A stretch of DNA of 64,000 nucleotides from BD2-11 clade cluster bacterium bin43 (GCA_002238605.1 MPMR01000016.1:1-64000); one strand, 5' to 3'. Positions 7,455 to 15,767 are shown, counted from the stretch's first letter. Numbers and translations: made by a program. Notes: generated from the letters alone by a model not told the origin.

Positions 7455-10321
7455 GGGTTCGCCCCGCCGCCGGCAGGATCCCGCGCTGGTCCCAGGAGCC
7501 AGCCCAGCCTGAACGCGCCCTCCAGGCCGAAGCGAAGTCCCCTGTTGAAGCGTGGGCTCTGGTCTTCGTTCCCGCGCGTCCCCGGCCGGTCCAGGGCGTT
7601 GAAGGCCCAGAGCGATAGCCGGCCATCGAAGGGGAGATCCAGGGTGACCTGGAGGTTCAGGAACCAGTCCGGTGCGATCTCGTCGGGACGCGTGAAGACG
7701 TTGGTGCGCGGCTCGCGGAGGTCCGCGAACCCGGGTCGGCCCCGGTCTGCCGCCGGCACCCGGACCATGTCGCCGCCGCGGGTGATGTATCCCACCCACG
7801 CCAGCGTGTCCGTCTGAGCGACATTCTCGACCTTCTCGTACACGAAGTGCTGCACGGTCCCCGTAATCACGAGCCCGAGATCCGGCTGGTGGTGCACGAG
7901 CCGGTAGGTCAGCAGCGCGCGCACGCCGGTCTGTTTCACGCTCTCCCAGAACGGCGCCCGTCCGACGCGCTCGTCCATCTGGAACGAACCGAAGCGCGTG
8001 CCGAAGTCGAGGCCGTCCTTCAGCAACTCGGTCTCGATGAGCGCGCCCTGTACTTCGAGAGCCGTGCGCAGGGGACGCAGCTGTGGGAGCCGCGCCGTCA
8101 GCTCGAGGCCCCTCGCCGCCAGCGTGAGGTTGTTGTCCGGGATATCCAGTATGACCGGAGTGGAGTCGCTCGCCATCGGGGGGTCGCGAATCTCCGGACG
8201 AGCGCCGGTGCCGATCGTCGAATCCGACAACTCGTACCGGTCCCGATAGATGACGGCCGGAGTGGACCGGATCCCCACCCCGCCCTCGGTCCGGTCCCGA
8301 AACGCGGTCACGCTCACGGACAGATCGGGCGCGGGAGCCACCTCGATCCCGGCTTCCGCCTTCGTCGTGCGGGAGAATCCCAGGGCCGGGTTGTCCGGGT
8401 TCTGAATGAAGGTGGTCAGGACGGCCAGCCGCTCCGCGGGATCGGGCGCGAACCAGTTCACGTTCACAACGTCGTAGAACTGCCGCGCGGGGCTGAGTTG
8501 TCCGAGAGACGGCTGCTTGGCGGTCCGGCCGACTCCGGCCCGCAGGCGCAGCCACGGCCGCGGGGAGAGCTGCGCGTTCAGCCGCGGCTGGAGCACGCCG
8601 TCCCGCACGCCGGAGGCCCAGTGCCCCGCGTCGTGCAGCAGGTCCAGCCGGAGGCCCGCCTGCACGTCGTAGCTCCACCGTCCACCGAGCGCGTCCACGA
8701 CACGATCGTCCAGGTAGACGGCGCTTGCCGCTGCCGCGCCGAGGTCGTCGAAGCGCCGGGGTCGGTCGAAGCCCTGGACGCCGTTGAAGCTCATCTGCGG
8801 GGGAAACTCGATGTCGAACTGGTAGCCGGGCCCGGCGTTCCACTCGCGCCGCAGGACGGTCCCGGCGCGGACACGGTGATCGAGACCGAGCCAGCTCGTC
8901 CGGCGGTCGGCTTCGAGGCGCGTGAAGACCTGGCGGACATCGCCGTCGATGGCCACGCGGCTCTGGTAGGTTCCGCCGATGAACCGTCCGATGGAGCGGC
9001 CCGCGGTCACCCGGTCGGTAAAGGGCATCGCGCCGCGCGCGCGAGGAGCCTCCACGAACGAACGCTGCCGCGTGAGATCCAGCGCGCCCGTGAACTCGAG
9101 CAGGAACCCGGGTGAGAGGCTGAGTCTGGCGCGTTCGGAGATGCGCAGGCCCCGGTCGCGGCTCCAGGACGAAGCCCCCGGCGACACCACGGAGTCCTCC
9201 GGGTTGTCGTGGACGACCTGAAAGAGGTCCAGGCGCGTGTCGAGGCGAAGCCTGGGGATGGGCTCGCTCCCCGCGCCCGTAGCGAACGCCTCGCCCACGT
9301 CCGCCCTGTGAGAGAACTGGCTCGAGAACCGCACCGACTCGTTGTCGTTGAAGCCGGGGCTCGGGCGCGTACCGGTGACGTCCAGCGTGCCCGACATCGC
9401 GCCGTCGGCCGCGAGGCTCCACCCGCCGACGAAGCTCCCGCCAGCGGTGAAGGGGTCGAAGATGCTCTCCAGACGTGGCTCGAAGGCTCCCGCGCGCGTG
9501 TCCACTACGATGACGCCGTGGCTCAGGTCGCCGAAGCGCACCGACGGCACGCCGCGGATCACCTCGACCCGCTCGAGCGTCGTCGCGGGGATGCGCCTCA
9601 GGTCGATCCCTCCCCCCGCGCTCGTGGGGATGCGCAGCTCTCCGCGAGGGCCCAGGCTCTGCAGGTTCGCATTGTTCGAGATGGGAACGCCGTCCATCAC
9701 GATGAGCGTGCCGAACGACGCGAGCTCGGCGGGCGACGGGCCGCTTCCCACGAGGCTCAGCACGGAGCTGGTCGGTACGGTGCGGAGCGAGATCTGTTCG
9801 ACATTGTCCAGCCCCGGCGGCCTCAATACGGCCCCGGGTACCAGCTCCAGGAGCCCGGACAGCGAGGTGGCGGTTTGAACGTCGATGGCGTTCTGTCCGA
9901 TCACGCTCGCGGTGCCCAGCTCACCGCGGGCCCTGGACACGGGATCGGCCGTGACCGTGACACCCTCGAGCCGAAGCGGAGACGTGGCGAGCGCCACATC
10001 GAGCTCCATGACCCCGGCCGTGGGCATGGCGAGCCGGACGCGGGCCGCGGCGTATCCGATCATCTCGACGGAGAGGACCTGGGGACCCGGCGGGACGTCC
10101 CGCAGCCGATAGCGCCCGGCCGAGTCCGTGACCACGCCCAGGTTGAGCCCCTCGATCGACACCACCGCGCCCGCGATCGCCCGGTTGGTGCCCTGGTCGG
10201 TCACGACGCCTTCCAGGCCGGTTTCCGTCTGTGCCGGGACCGGAGCGGGCGGGAGACCTCCGCCGAGTAGCAGGAGGAGGCCGAGGCGGAGGGAGCGCGG
10301 CCGCAAGGACCGGTAGCTCAT
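7451..10321 (-). CDS. TonB-dependent outer-membrane receptor
   Basis: 956 residues. A signal peptide (LGLLLLLGGGLPPAPVPAQ) is followed by a carboxypeptidase-regulatory-like domain (GVVTDQGTNRAIAGAVVSIE, to about residue 115). Next come a plug domain (VTVTADP to about 290, with IVMDGVPISNN and RVEVIRGVPSVRFGDLSHGV) and a C-terminal barrel. The family moves large substrates across the outer membrane using TonB energy. Its ATG overlaps the anti-sigma stop (10318-10321), and the downstream barrel gene overlaps its own stop, giving a tight sigma/anti-sigma/receptor/barrel operon. The receptor may therefore be expressed through an ECF cascade. The ligand is unknown. Confidence 0.85.
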   Translation of the reverse strand: MSYRSLRPRSLRLGLLLLLGGGLPPAPVPAQTETGLEGVVTDQGTNRAIAGAVVSIEGLNLGVVTDSAGRYRLRDVPPGPQVLSVEMIGYAAARVRLAMPTAGVMELDVALATSPLRLEGVTVTADPVSRARGELGTASVIGQNAIDVQTATSLSGLLELVPGAVLRPPGLDNVEQISLRTVPTSSVLSLVGSGPSPAELASFGTLIVMDGVPISNNANLQSLGPRGELRIPTSAGGGIDLRRIPATTLERVEVIRGVPSVRFGDLSHGVIVVDTRAGAFEPRLESIFDPFTAGGSFVGGWSLAADGAMSGTLDVTGTRPSPGFNDNESVRFSSQFSHRADVGEAFATGAGSEPIPRLRLDTRLDLFQVVHDNPEDSVVSPGASSWSRDRGLRISERARLSLSPGFLLEFTGALDLTRQRSFVEAPRARGAMPFTDRVTAGRSIGRFIGGTYQSRVAIDGDVRQVFTRLEADRRTSWLGLDHRVRAGTVLRREWNAGPGYQFDIEFPPQMSFNGVQGFDRPRRFDDLGAAAASAVYLDDRVVDALGGRWSYDVQAGLRLDLLHDAGHWASGVRDGVLQPRLNAQLSPRPWLRLRAGVGRTAKQPSLGQLSPARQFYDVVNVNWFAPDPAERLAVLTTFIQNPDNPALGFSRTTKAEAGIEVAPAPDLSVSVTAFRDRTEGGVGIRSTPAVIYRDRYELSDSTIGTGARPEIRDPPMASDSTPVILDIPDNNLTLAARGLELTARLPQLRPLRTALEVQGALIETELLKDGLDFGTRFGSFQMDERVGRAPFWESVKQTGVRALLTYRLVHHQPDLGLVITGTVQHFVYEKVENVAQTDTLAWVGYITRGGDMVRVPAADRGRPGFADLREPRTNVFTRPDEIAPDWFLNLQVTLDLPFDGRLSLWAFNALDRPGTRGNEDQSPRFNRGLRFGLEGAFRLGWLLGPARDPAGGGANP
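8021..8059 (-). repeat. 39-base repeat, copy inside the TonB receptor gene
   Basis: This is the partner of 7411-7449. Here the sequence lies in the receptor's own frame and encodes LEVQGALIETELL within a barrel strand, so it is probably the ancestral context. Confidence 0.75.
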
Positions 10322-11136
10322 CCGCCCGGAACCAGGAAACGAATCTCCTCGGGGCTGCGGCTGGTGACGGGGCCGCGCACGTCGAGCGACGCTCCGTCCT
10401 TGACCAAGAGAGCCTCCTCCCCCACGAGCAGCGCCACTCGCTCCGCTCTCTTGGGGATTTCCACCCGGATGCTGGCCCCCAGAACCGTAACGTCCAGCCG
10501 GCCGGGCTCACTCCGGAACCGCGAGGCAGCGGAGCCGAAGACACCCGCGTCGGTCCCGTCAACGAACACCACGCGGATCTCGGTCCCGGGGAGCACTTCG
10601 TGGAGCGCGATCCGGACCGGCTCGCGCGTAGCTTCCAGGAAGATTCCGGCTTCGGCCGGAGGGGTCGGAAGGGCGGCGGTCGACTCGTCGGGCTCTGCGC
10701 GGGAGGGTGCCACAGCCTCGCTCTCCATGCCCGGCATGACCTCAACGGGCGCATCGCCCGGCTCGTCGGCGAGAAGCGCCACGATCCGTTCCCACGCGCG
10801 TCCGGCCCAGCCGTACAATGGAGATGCGGGGGCGAAGGCGGAAACACCCGCGAGGACTGCAACGAGCAGACACGCCGCCAGGCCGCGTAGGCGCCCGGTG
10901 CGTCGCCGCCTCGTCCGCACACGCCGCACCACCTCCCCCCAGGCCGCCTCGACATCCGGAGCGGGATGCAACTCGCCGATGGCTCCCCGAGCCAGATGGC
11001 GAAGTGTCGCGAGCTCCTCGTGCACCGCCGAACAGGCGGGACACCCCTCCAGATGGCGCTCCACCTCACACCGATCCTCGGGAGAGAGCCAGGCCTCGAC
11101 GTAGGCCTGGAGCCGGCCTTCAGGAATATGATTCAT
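10318..11136 (-). CDS. Membrane anti-sigma factor with zinc-binding domain
   Basis: 272 residues from ATG 11136, 17 bases inside the end of the sigma-factor gene. The N-terminal HxxxCxxC motif (H28, C32, C35 in RHLEGCPAC) marks a zinc anti-sigma domain that binds and holds an ECF sigma factor. One transmembrane helix follows (GLAACLLVAVLAGVSAF). The extracytoplasmic part of about 170 residues has a strand-rich stretch that may sense a signal or contact the TonB receptor, as FecR proteins do. The FecR comparison rests on context, not on clear sequence similarity. An ATG further upstream (11166) is possible but less likely. Confidence 0.8.
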   Translation of the reverse strand: MNHIPEGRLQAYVEAWLSPEDRCEVERHLEGCPACSAVHEELATLRHLARGAIGELHPAPDVEAAWGEVVRRVRTRRRRTGRLRGLAACLLVAVLAGVSAFAPASPLYGWAGRAWERIVALLADEPGDAPVEVMPGMESEAVAPSRAEPDESTAALPTPPAEAGIFLEATREPVRIALHEVLPGTEIRVVFVDGTDAGVFGSAASRFRSEPGRLDVTVLGASIRVEIPKRAERVALLVGEEALLVKDGASLDVRGPVTSRSPEEIRFLVPGG

Positions 11137-11662
11137 GACAGTACCCCTGTTCCCGCAGTTTGGCACTCAGGCTTCGTCTGGCGCGGGCCAGCAGAGTCGA
11201 CACCGAAGTCGTCGAGACTCGCAGATGCTGAGCGATCTCGCGTTGGGAAAACCCCGCTACGCTCATCTCAAGCAGCTTCCGCGCCCGGTCGTCCAGTGTA
11301 TCCAGCGCCGTCCGCACGGCGCGAATGCGCTCGCCCCGTTCCACCTCCTCGTCGGGCAGCGGAGTTGGCTTGACCCACTCCAGTCGCCAAAGCCGGAGAC
11401 GTCGTCGCGTTCCTTCTCGCCGCAAACTGTCGCGAAGCGCGTTTCCCGCCGTCCGGAAAAGCCAGCGCCTGAGTTCCTCGCGAGATCCCCGGACGTTCTT
11501 CACAACCATACGCGCGAACGCTTCCTGGGCCGCGTCCGCAGCGAGGTCCGGATCGCTCGTCATGGCGCGGCAACGCCCCAGAAGCGCGGGATAGACCTCT
11601 TCGAAAAGTTCTCTAGGGTCCACCCGCTCGCTCCGGGACGGTGGGCGAGGGTCCGAGGTCAC
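11120..11662 (-). CDS. ECF-family RNA polymerase sigma factor
   Basis: 180 residues. Region 2 is seen at about 15-85 (DPRELFEEVYPALLGRCRAM, then DAAQEAFARM). Region 4 is at about 115-170 with a helix-turn-helix (GFSQREIAQHLRVSTTSVST). The length and the absence of region 3 fit the ECF group. It heads the four-gene minus-strand operon and is paired with the overlapping anti-sigma gene. It probably directs transcription of its own operon, and perhaps of the divergent thioredoxin/peptide genes. The operator has not been identified. Confidence 0.9.
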   Translation of the reverse strand: MTSDPRPPSRSERVDPRELFEEVYPALLGRCRAMTSDPDLAADAAQEAFARMVVKNVRGSREELRRWLFRTAGNALRDSLRREGTRRRLRLWRLEWVKPTPLPDEEVERGERIRAVRTALDTLDDRARKLLEMSVAGFSQREIAQHLRVSTTSVSTLLARARRSLSAKLREQGYCHESYS

Positions 11663-11982
11663 AGCCTCGGATCCAGACGCGTCCCTCCCTAGAGAAGGAA
11701 CGTTTCAGGAGGGCGTTTCGTGACAAGCGGGCGGGTCGGAGAAGGCAATGAGCGCGACGAGGGTCGGGCTTGCTGTGCGCAAGCGTTCGCTTGGAAACCT
11801 TGATTCGCGGATCTCGGAGCGGACGACCGAGAACCCAAGCGACGGAAGGTGCAAAAGTATGCGCACCGCCCGGAGCGTCGGCAAGGGACCAGGAAGGATC
11901 TCGGAGACGATGAACCACAGGGAAGCTGGTGATTGTGCCAGGCCGGTTACGACATGGGCAGGCCAACAGGGCACCGCTCGCG

Positions 11983-12012
11983 CTGTCGTATTTCGTGGTA
12001 CTCAAACGTTGT
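11983..12012 (+). promoter_or_regulatory. Second copy of the shared 30-base element
   Basis: It matches 1872-1901 at 25 of 30 positions, including an identical ctcaaacgttgt core, and lies 53 bases before the thioredoxin-like gene. The 11663-12064 gap separates the divergent sigma operon from this gene and should hold both promoters. No other gene is convincing in it. Confidence 0.45.
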
Positions 12013-12064
12013 CTTGCGTGGTGATCATGTGCATCGAGGCGTTGGGCGACATGGAGGTGGGCGC

Positions 12065-12706
12065 GTGACTGGAATCAGCCGGAGGGGTCGAGGCAAGGTC
12101 GAGCCTGCGTCGCAGGGCGGACTTGCGATCGGTCGTTGGCGCACATTGACGGTATTGACCGTGGTTCTTGCTGGTCTGTCGGCTCTGCTTGCGACTCAGA
12201 AGCGGCAGCTCCGTGCGGAGGCGGAGGCGCTGCGGGAGACGGTCCGGCGGCAGGTAGATTTTCCGCACACGGGCATGGTGGTCCCCGCATTCGACGGTGT
12301 AACGCTGGAGGGTGACGAGGTGAGGATCGGTGTGGCGGCGCCGGGAACCCGACAGATCCTCTTCATGCTGGACACCCGGTGCGGGAACTGCCTCGTCACG
12401 CTCCCGGCATGGAACCGGATGGCGGAGGCAGTCGCGCACGACGATGCATCCGTCGAGGTGTACGGGCTGTCCCTGGATCCGGCACCGGAAACCCGGGCCT
12501 ACGTGGAGGAGCACGGACTCGGCTTCTCGGTGGTTCTCTTCGACGACGAGCGCTACCGCGAGTTGTACCGGGTGCGGGGCATTCCAATCACGCTGGTGGT
12601 CAATGAGATCGGGGCAGTCGAGTACGTGAGGCTCGGCTCGATCTTCGGTGAGTGGGCCGATCCCGTCGTGGACTCGGTCGTGACTGCGGCGGTGGCGGGA
12701 CGATGA
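12065..12706 (+). CDS. Membrane-anchored thioredoxin-like protein (TlpA/ResA type)
   Basis: 213 residues from GTG 12065, preceded by ggaggtggg. An N-terminal membrane helix (TLTVLTVVLAGLSALLA) and a linker helix precede a thioredoxin fold with the active-site motif CGNC (in DTRCGNCLVTLP) and a cis-Pro region (VRGIPITLVV). It should act outside the cytoplasmic membrane as a disulfide reductase or oxidase. The next gene is a Cys-rich exported peptide, so that peptide is a plausible substrate; this is inference from context. A terminator-like hairpin separates the two. Confidence 0.8.
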   Translation: MTGISRRGRGKVEPASQGGLAIGRWRTLTVLTVVLAGLSALLATQKRQLRAEAEALRETVRRQVDFPHTGMVVPAFDGVTLEGDEVRIGVAAPGTRQILFMLDTRCGNCLVTLPAWNRMAEAVAHDDASVEVYGLSLDPAPETRAYVEEHGLGFSVVLFDDERYRELYRVRGIPITLVVNEIGAVEYVRLGSIFGEWADPVVDSVVTAAVAGR

Positions 12707-12752
12707 TCCCTTGAGCGCCGACGTGGCGGAAGCTTGGCGGTTGGAGGTCGCG

Positions 12753-12778
12753 CCGGAGCACGAGGCTCCGGTTTTTTT
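12753..12778 (+). terminator. Intrinsic terminator or attenuator before Cys-rich peptide 3
   Basis: A perfect 7-bp stem ccggagc/gctccgg with a 5-base loop is followed by seven T (12772-12778). It lies 47 bases after the thioredoxin-like gene and only 21 bases before the peptide's ATG. There is too little room for a promoter between, so it may act as a regulated attenuator for the peptide. Confidence 0.8.
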
Positions 12779-12799
12779 CACCTTTGGTTGGAGGTACTC

Positions 12800-13012
12800 A
12801 TGAAGAAGAGGGTTGCGGTGGTTCGCCAAGTGCTGTTGGGGCTATTGGTTGCCTCGGTCATCACGTTCGGGAGCGTCGAGGTGGCGCGCGGACTTGGAGG
12901 GACGGCCCGAGCTGAGTGCACCGGCTGCCCTGACGACGATTGGTGCACCCAATGCTGCAAGGGTGAGCCTAGCCTCTGTCTGGAACCGGACCGGCAATGC
13001 ATGTGTGGGTGA
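12800..13012 (+). CDS. Cys-rich exported small peptide 3
   Basis: 70 residues from ATG 12800 with a strong ggaggt seven bases upstream. The N-terminus is a signal-like sequence (MKKRVAVVRQVLLGLLVASV), and the C-terminal 32 residues carry eight Cys (ECTGCPDDDWCTQCCKG, then CLEPDRQCMCG). The overall design is like peptides 1 and 2 and like NVEALA-type peptides of Bacteroidota, though sequence similarity outside the design is low. It lies between a thioredoxin-like gene and a DUF4876-type lipoprotein gene. A role as a secreted, disulfide-folded peptide is inferred; no function is known. Confidence 0.7.
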   Translation: MKKRVAVVRQVLLGLLVASVITFGSVEVARGLGGTARAECTGCPDDDWCTQCCKGEPSLCLEPDRQCMCG

Positions 13013-13030
13013 AGTTGTAGGGAAGCCTTG

Positions 13031-13060
13031 TCTCTGGGGCGGCGATCGCCGCCCCAGAGA
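13031..13060. repeat. 30-base perfect palindrome after Cys-rich peptide 3
   Basis: tctctggggcggcga is followed directly by its exact reverse complement. It lies 18 bases after the peptide stop and 70 before the next gene. It could be an mRNA 3' hairpin that protects or ends the peptide transcript, or a dimeric protein-binding site. No T-run follows. Confidence 0.8.
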
Positions 13061-13130
13061 TCCGGTACGGATCGAGGTAGAGACGGCCTTGAACAGACGG
13101 CCGTGTGAATCCCGTAGGAAGGGGCGGACC

Positions 13131-14453
13131 ATGGCACGCCGGCAGACCGGTCTCTTCCCGATCTTCGCTCTCGGCTGCTTCCTTGCGAGTTGTTCGCCTG
13201 GCGACGATCCCGTCGAACTTCGGCCTCCGCCTCCGGACACTACCTCTCGCAGCGTCGGAGACACGGTCCAGCGAGGGAGCCTGACCGTCACGGTTACGGC
13301 GGCTGGCGAAGCGAGTCGGGCTCTCGAGGCTCTCGGGCGTCCAGCCGACCGCGTGCCGGAGGCGCACGTCAGAATCCGCCGCGTCGGCGAGTCGCCGGTC
13401 GAGGTGGGCACTACGGACTCCCTCGGGGAAGTTACCTTCGCGGGGCTTCTGCCCGGGCGATATGACATCACCTCCCTTCGCCTCCTGAATGCAGACGAGA
13501 CGGCCCGGATCAACGAGGCGGACTCGGCCCTGAGCGGCGTCAACGCTTTCGGGGGCGGCAACCGCGTCCAGGTCCAGCCGCCGTCCAGCACCGCGGACGT
13601 CGAAGCGGTGGCCGGTCGCCGAGGCTCCCTCGTAATCAGCGAGGTCCATGACTGGTCGCCGCGCGAGATCGGTGGACCCACTGTCCAGTATTCGCTGGCC
13701 AAGTATGTCGAGGTCTACAACAACGCGGACACGACCGTGTACCTGGATGGCAAGATCATCGCCCAGGCGTTCGATTTCGTGTGGGAAAGCGACGCTTCGC
13801 CAGACCGCTGCGTCGACTATGAACGCTGGCGGCTCGATTCCGAAGGCATCTGGGCGCAGCGCGTACTCCGATTCCCCGGCTCGGGACGGGAATACCCTGT
13901 CCTGCCGGGTCAGGCCCGCGTAGTGGCGCAACAGGCGATCAATCATGAGGAACTCTATCCCGGATCCGGACTCCCGGACCTCTCGCGGGCCGATTTCGAG
14001 GTGTTCGGCATGGGTCAGGACATCGACAATCCGGCCGTGCCCAACATGGAGCACGTCGGGTTCAGGCCTTCCGTCGACCCACTGGGAAGGGGGTTGCTGC
14101 TGAGTTCCATCCCCATCCTCGTGGTGGTTGACAACGTCGACCTTGAGTCTTTGCCCACAGACAAGCTGCCCCTGCAATATCCGGACTACCACCGGTTCCC
14201 CGGTGAGGCGATCCTGGATCTGGTCACGACCCAGCCGGTTCCTCGAGCCCACCTGACCTGGCGCTTTTGCGAGCGCCTGGTTAGCGGAGTGTTCGATCGT
14301 CAGGTAGCCATCATCAAGGATGAGTTCGCCGGCAACTCGATGCATCGGCGCGTGCTCGGCACGACCCGCACCGGATACCCCATCCTGCAACGCACGAAGA
14401 CGAGCGCCGTGGACCTCGTGCGGGGTGCAAGAAGCCCGGGGCGGGTGCCTTAA
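13131..14453 (+). CDS. DUF4876-like surface lipoprotein
   Basis: 440 residues from ATG 13131, preceded by aggaagg. A lipoprotein signal ends in LASC (Cys 21). Next comes a carboxypeptidase-regulatory-like module at about 40-125 (VTVTAAGEA, EVTFAGLLPGRYDI). A domain starting SLVISEVHDWSP, with EVYNNADTTVYLDGKII, resembles the lamin-tail-like DUF4876 of Bacteroidota. Such lipoproteins occur next to TonB receptors and DUF6850-type barrels, and both of those are encoded divergently here, so the genes probably work as one outer-membrane system. The substrate is unknown. Confidence 0.7.
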   Translation: MARRQTGLFPIFALGCFLASCSPGDDPVELRPPPPDTTSRSVGDTVQRGSLTVTVTAAGEASRALEALGRPADRVPEAHVRIRRVGESPVEVGTTDSLGEVTFAGLLPGRYDITSLRLLNADETARINEADSALSGVNAFGGGNRVQVQPPSSTADVEAVAGRRGSLVISEVHDWSPREIGGPTVQYSLAKYVEVYNNADTTVYLDGKIIAQAFDFVWESDASPDRCVDYERWRLDSEGIWAQRVLRFPGSGREYPVLPGQARVVAQQAINHEELYPGSGLPDLSRADFEVFGMGQDIDNPAVPNMEHVGFRPSVDPLGRGLLLSSIPILVVVDNVDLESLPTDKLPLQYPDYHRFPGEAILDLVTTQPVPRAHLTWRFCERLVSGVFDRQVAIIKDEFAGNSMHRRVLGTTRTGYPILQRTKTSAVDLVRGARSPGRVP

Positions 14454-14477
14454 GGCTCTGTCCGAGATGTCCGCCGG

Positions 14478-15767
14478 TCAGTACAGGAGATACCGTTCCC
14501 GCACCCGCCGGAATTCGATCAGGTCGGGCTGCCATGCGGCGCGCACCTCCTCCAGGGACGCGCCCGCCTCAACCGCCAACCGCAGGCGATCGGTGCCCGC
14601 GAGCCGGTCGAAGGCGGCTTCGCGCCATTCCCACCGGTCGCCGGAGAGCGCGGCAGCTTCGATGAGCGCGGCCACCGCGGCCTCGGTGGGGTCGTAGCCC
14701 GGATCGGTGGCGACCAGCCGCACGCCTCCCACCTCGACTCCGCCGTGCTTGCCGTCGCCGGGGTTTTCCGGCACGAAGCGAACCGCCTCGAAGCGCACAC
14801 CCGGGAGGCCGTTCGCCATCAGGTTCGCGGCCAGCGCCTCTCCGTCCAGCCAGGGGGCCCCGATCTGCTGAAAGGCGATGGGCGTGCCCCGGCCCACGGA
14901 TAGGTTGGTCCCTTCGAACAGGCAGGTGCCCGGATAGTGACGGGCGCTCTCCACCGAAGGCATGTTCGGCGAAGGCGCCACCCAGGGCAGCCCGGTGTCG
15001 GTGAACCAGTCGCTCCGGCTCCATCCCGACAGCGGAGCCACGCCGAGCTCCACGTCCACCCCGAACTCGCCCTGGAAGAGCCGCGCCAGTTCGCCCGGCG
15101 TCATCCCGTGGCGCATGGGGATGGGGTACATGCCCACAAAGGAAGCGAACGCGGGATCCAGCACGTTCCCCTGCACCTCGGCGCCCCCGATCGGGTTGGG
15201 CCGGTCCAGCACCACAAAGGGGATCCCGGCTTCTCCGGCTGCCTCCATCGCCAGCGCCATGGTGTAGACGTAGGTGTAGTAGCGCGCGCCGATGTCCTGG
15301 ATGTCGAAGAGGAGCACCTCGACGCCTTCCAGCATCTCCGGCGTCGGCTTGCGGGTCGCTCCGTAGAGCGAATGGATCGGCAGCCCGGTGCTCGGGTCCA
15401 TCCCGCTGTCGACGAGTTCGCCGGCTTCGGCCTCGCCCCGGATGCCATGCTCGGGAGAATAGAGCGCGACCAGCTCCAGGCGCGCGTCCCGGTGCAGGAG
15501 GTCGATGGTGGAGACGCCCCGGCGGTCGATGCCCGTGTGGTTGGTGACCAGCCCGGCGCGGCGGCCCCCGACCAGGTGGATGGAGTCCGCGAGCAGAACC
15601 TCGATGCCGGGGCGGGCTTCGCCGGCCGCCTGCGCGCCGGCGCCGCCCGACGCGTCCACGGCCGATTCGCGCCCGCCGCGCGCGACCAGATTCACGGCGA
15701 GGAGGACCGCGCCCGCGGCAACCAGGCCGGCGCCGACCCGCGATTTTCGGAAACCTGCGGAAACCAT
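14478..15767 (-). CDS. namZ: Exo-beta-N-acetylmuramidase (NamZ-type, DUF1343)
   Basis: 429 residues. An N-terminal membrane or signal segment (VGAGLVAAGAVLLAVNLV) is followed by the DUF1343 core. Recognisable features are RRAGLVTNHTG, LYSPEHGIRG, LFDIQDIGARYYTY, PNPIGG and WVAPSPNMP. Members of this family release terminal MurNAc from peptidoglycan fragments (known for NamZ of Bacillus). It is divergent from two GH3 hexosaminidase genes, followed by a transporter and a sugar kinase, which fits peptidoglycan turnover and salvage. The symbol is assigned by family; activity is inferred. Confidence 0.8.
   Translation of the reverse strand: MVSAGFRKSRVGAGLVAAGAVLLAVNLVARGGRESAVDASGGAGAQAAGEARPGIEVLLADSIHLVGGRRAGLVTNHTGIDRRGVSTIDLLHRDARLELVALYSPEHGIRGEAEAGELVDSGMDPSTGLPIHSLYGATRKPTPEMLEGVEVLLFDIQDIGARYYTYVYTMALAMEAAGEAGIPFVVLDRPNPIGGAEVQGNVLDPAFASFVGMYPIPMRHGMTPGELARLFQGEFGVDVELGVAPLSGWSRSDWFTDTGLPWVAPSPNMPSVESARHYPGTCLFEGTNLSVGRGTPIAFQQIGAPWLDGEALAANLMANGLPGVRFEAVRFVPENPGDGKHGGVEVGGVRLVATDPGYDPTEAAVAALIEAAALSGDRWEWREAAFDRLAGTDRLRLAVEAGASLEEVRAAWQPDLIEFRRVRERYLLY

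Noticed and set aside
5691-9422. Single 1243-codon fusion running from within the receptor gene through the barrel gene
   Set aside because: The part before 7454 is a shadow frame inside the TonB receptor; the barrel gene has its own GTGA-coupled start.
11748-12068. 106-codon open frame between the sigma operon and the thioredoxin-like gene
   Set aside because: No ribosome site or recognisable sequence; it overlaps the shared regulatory element.
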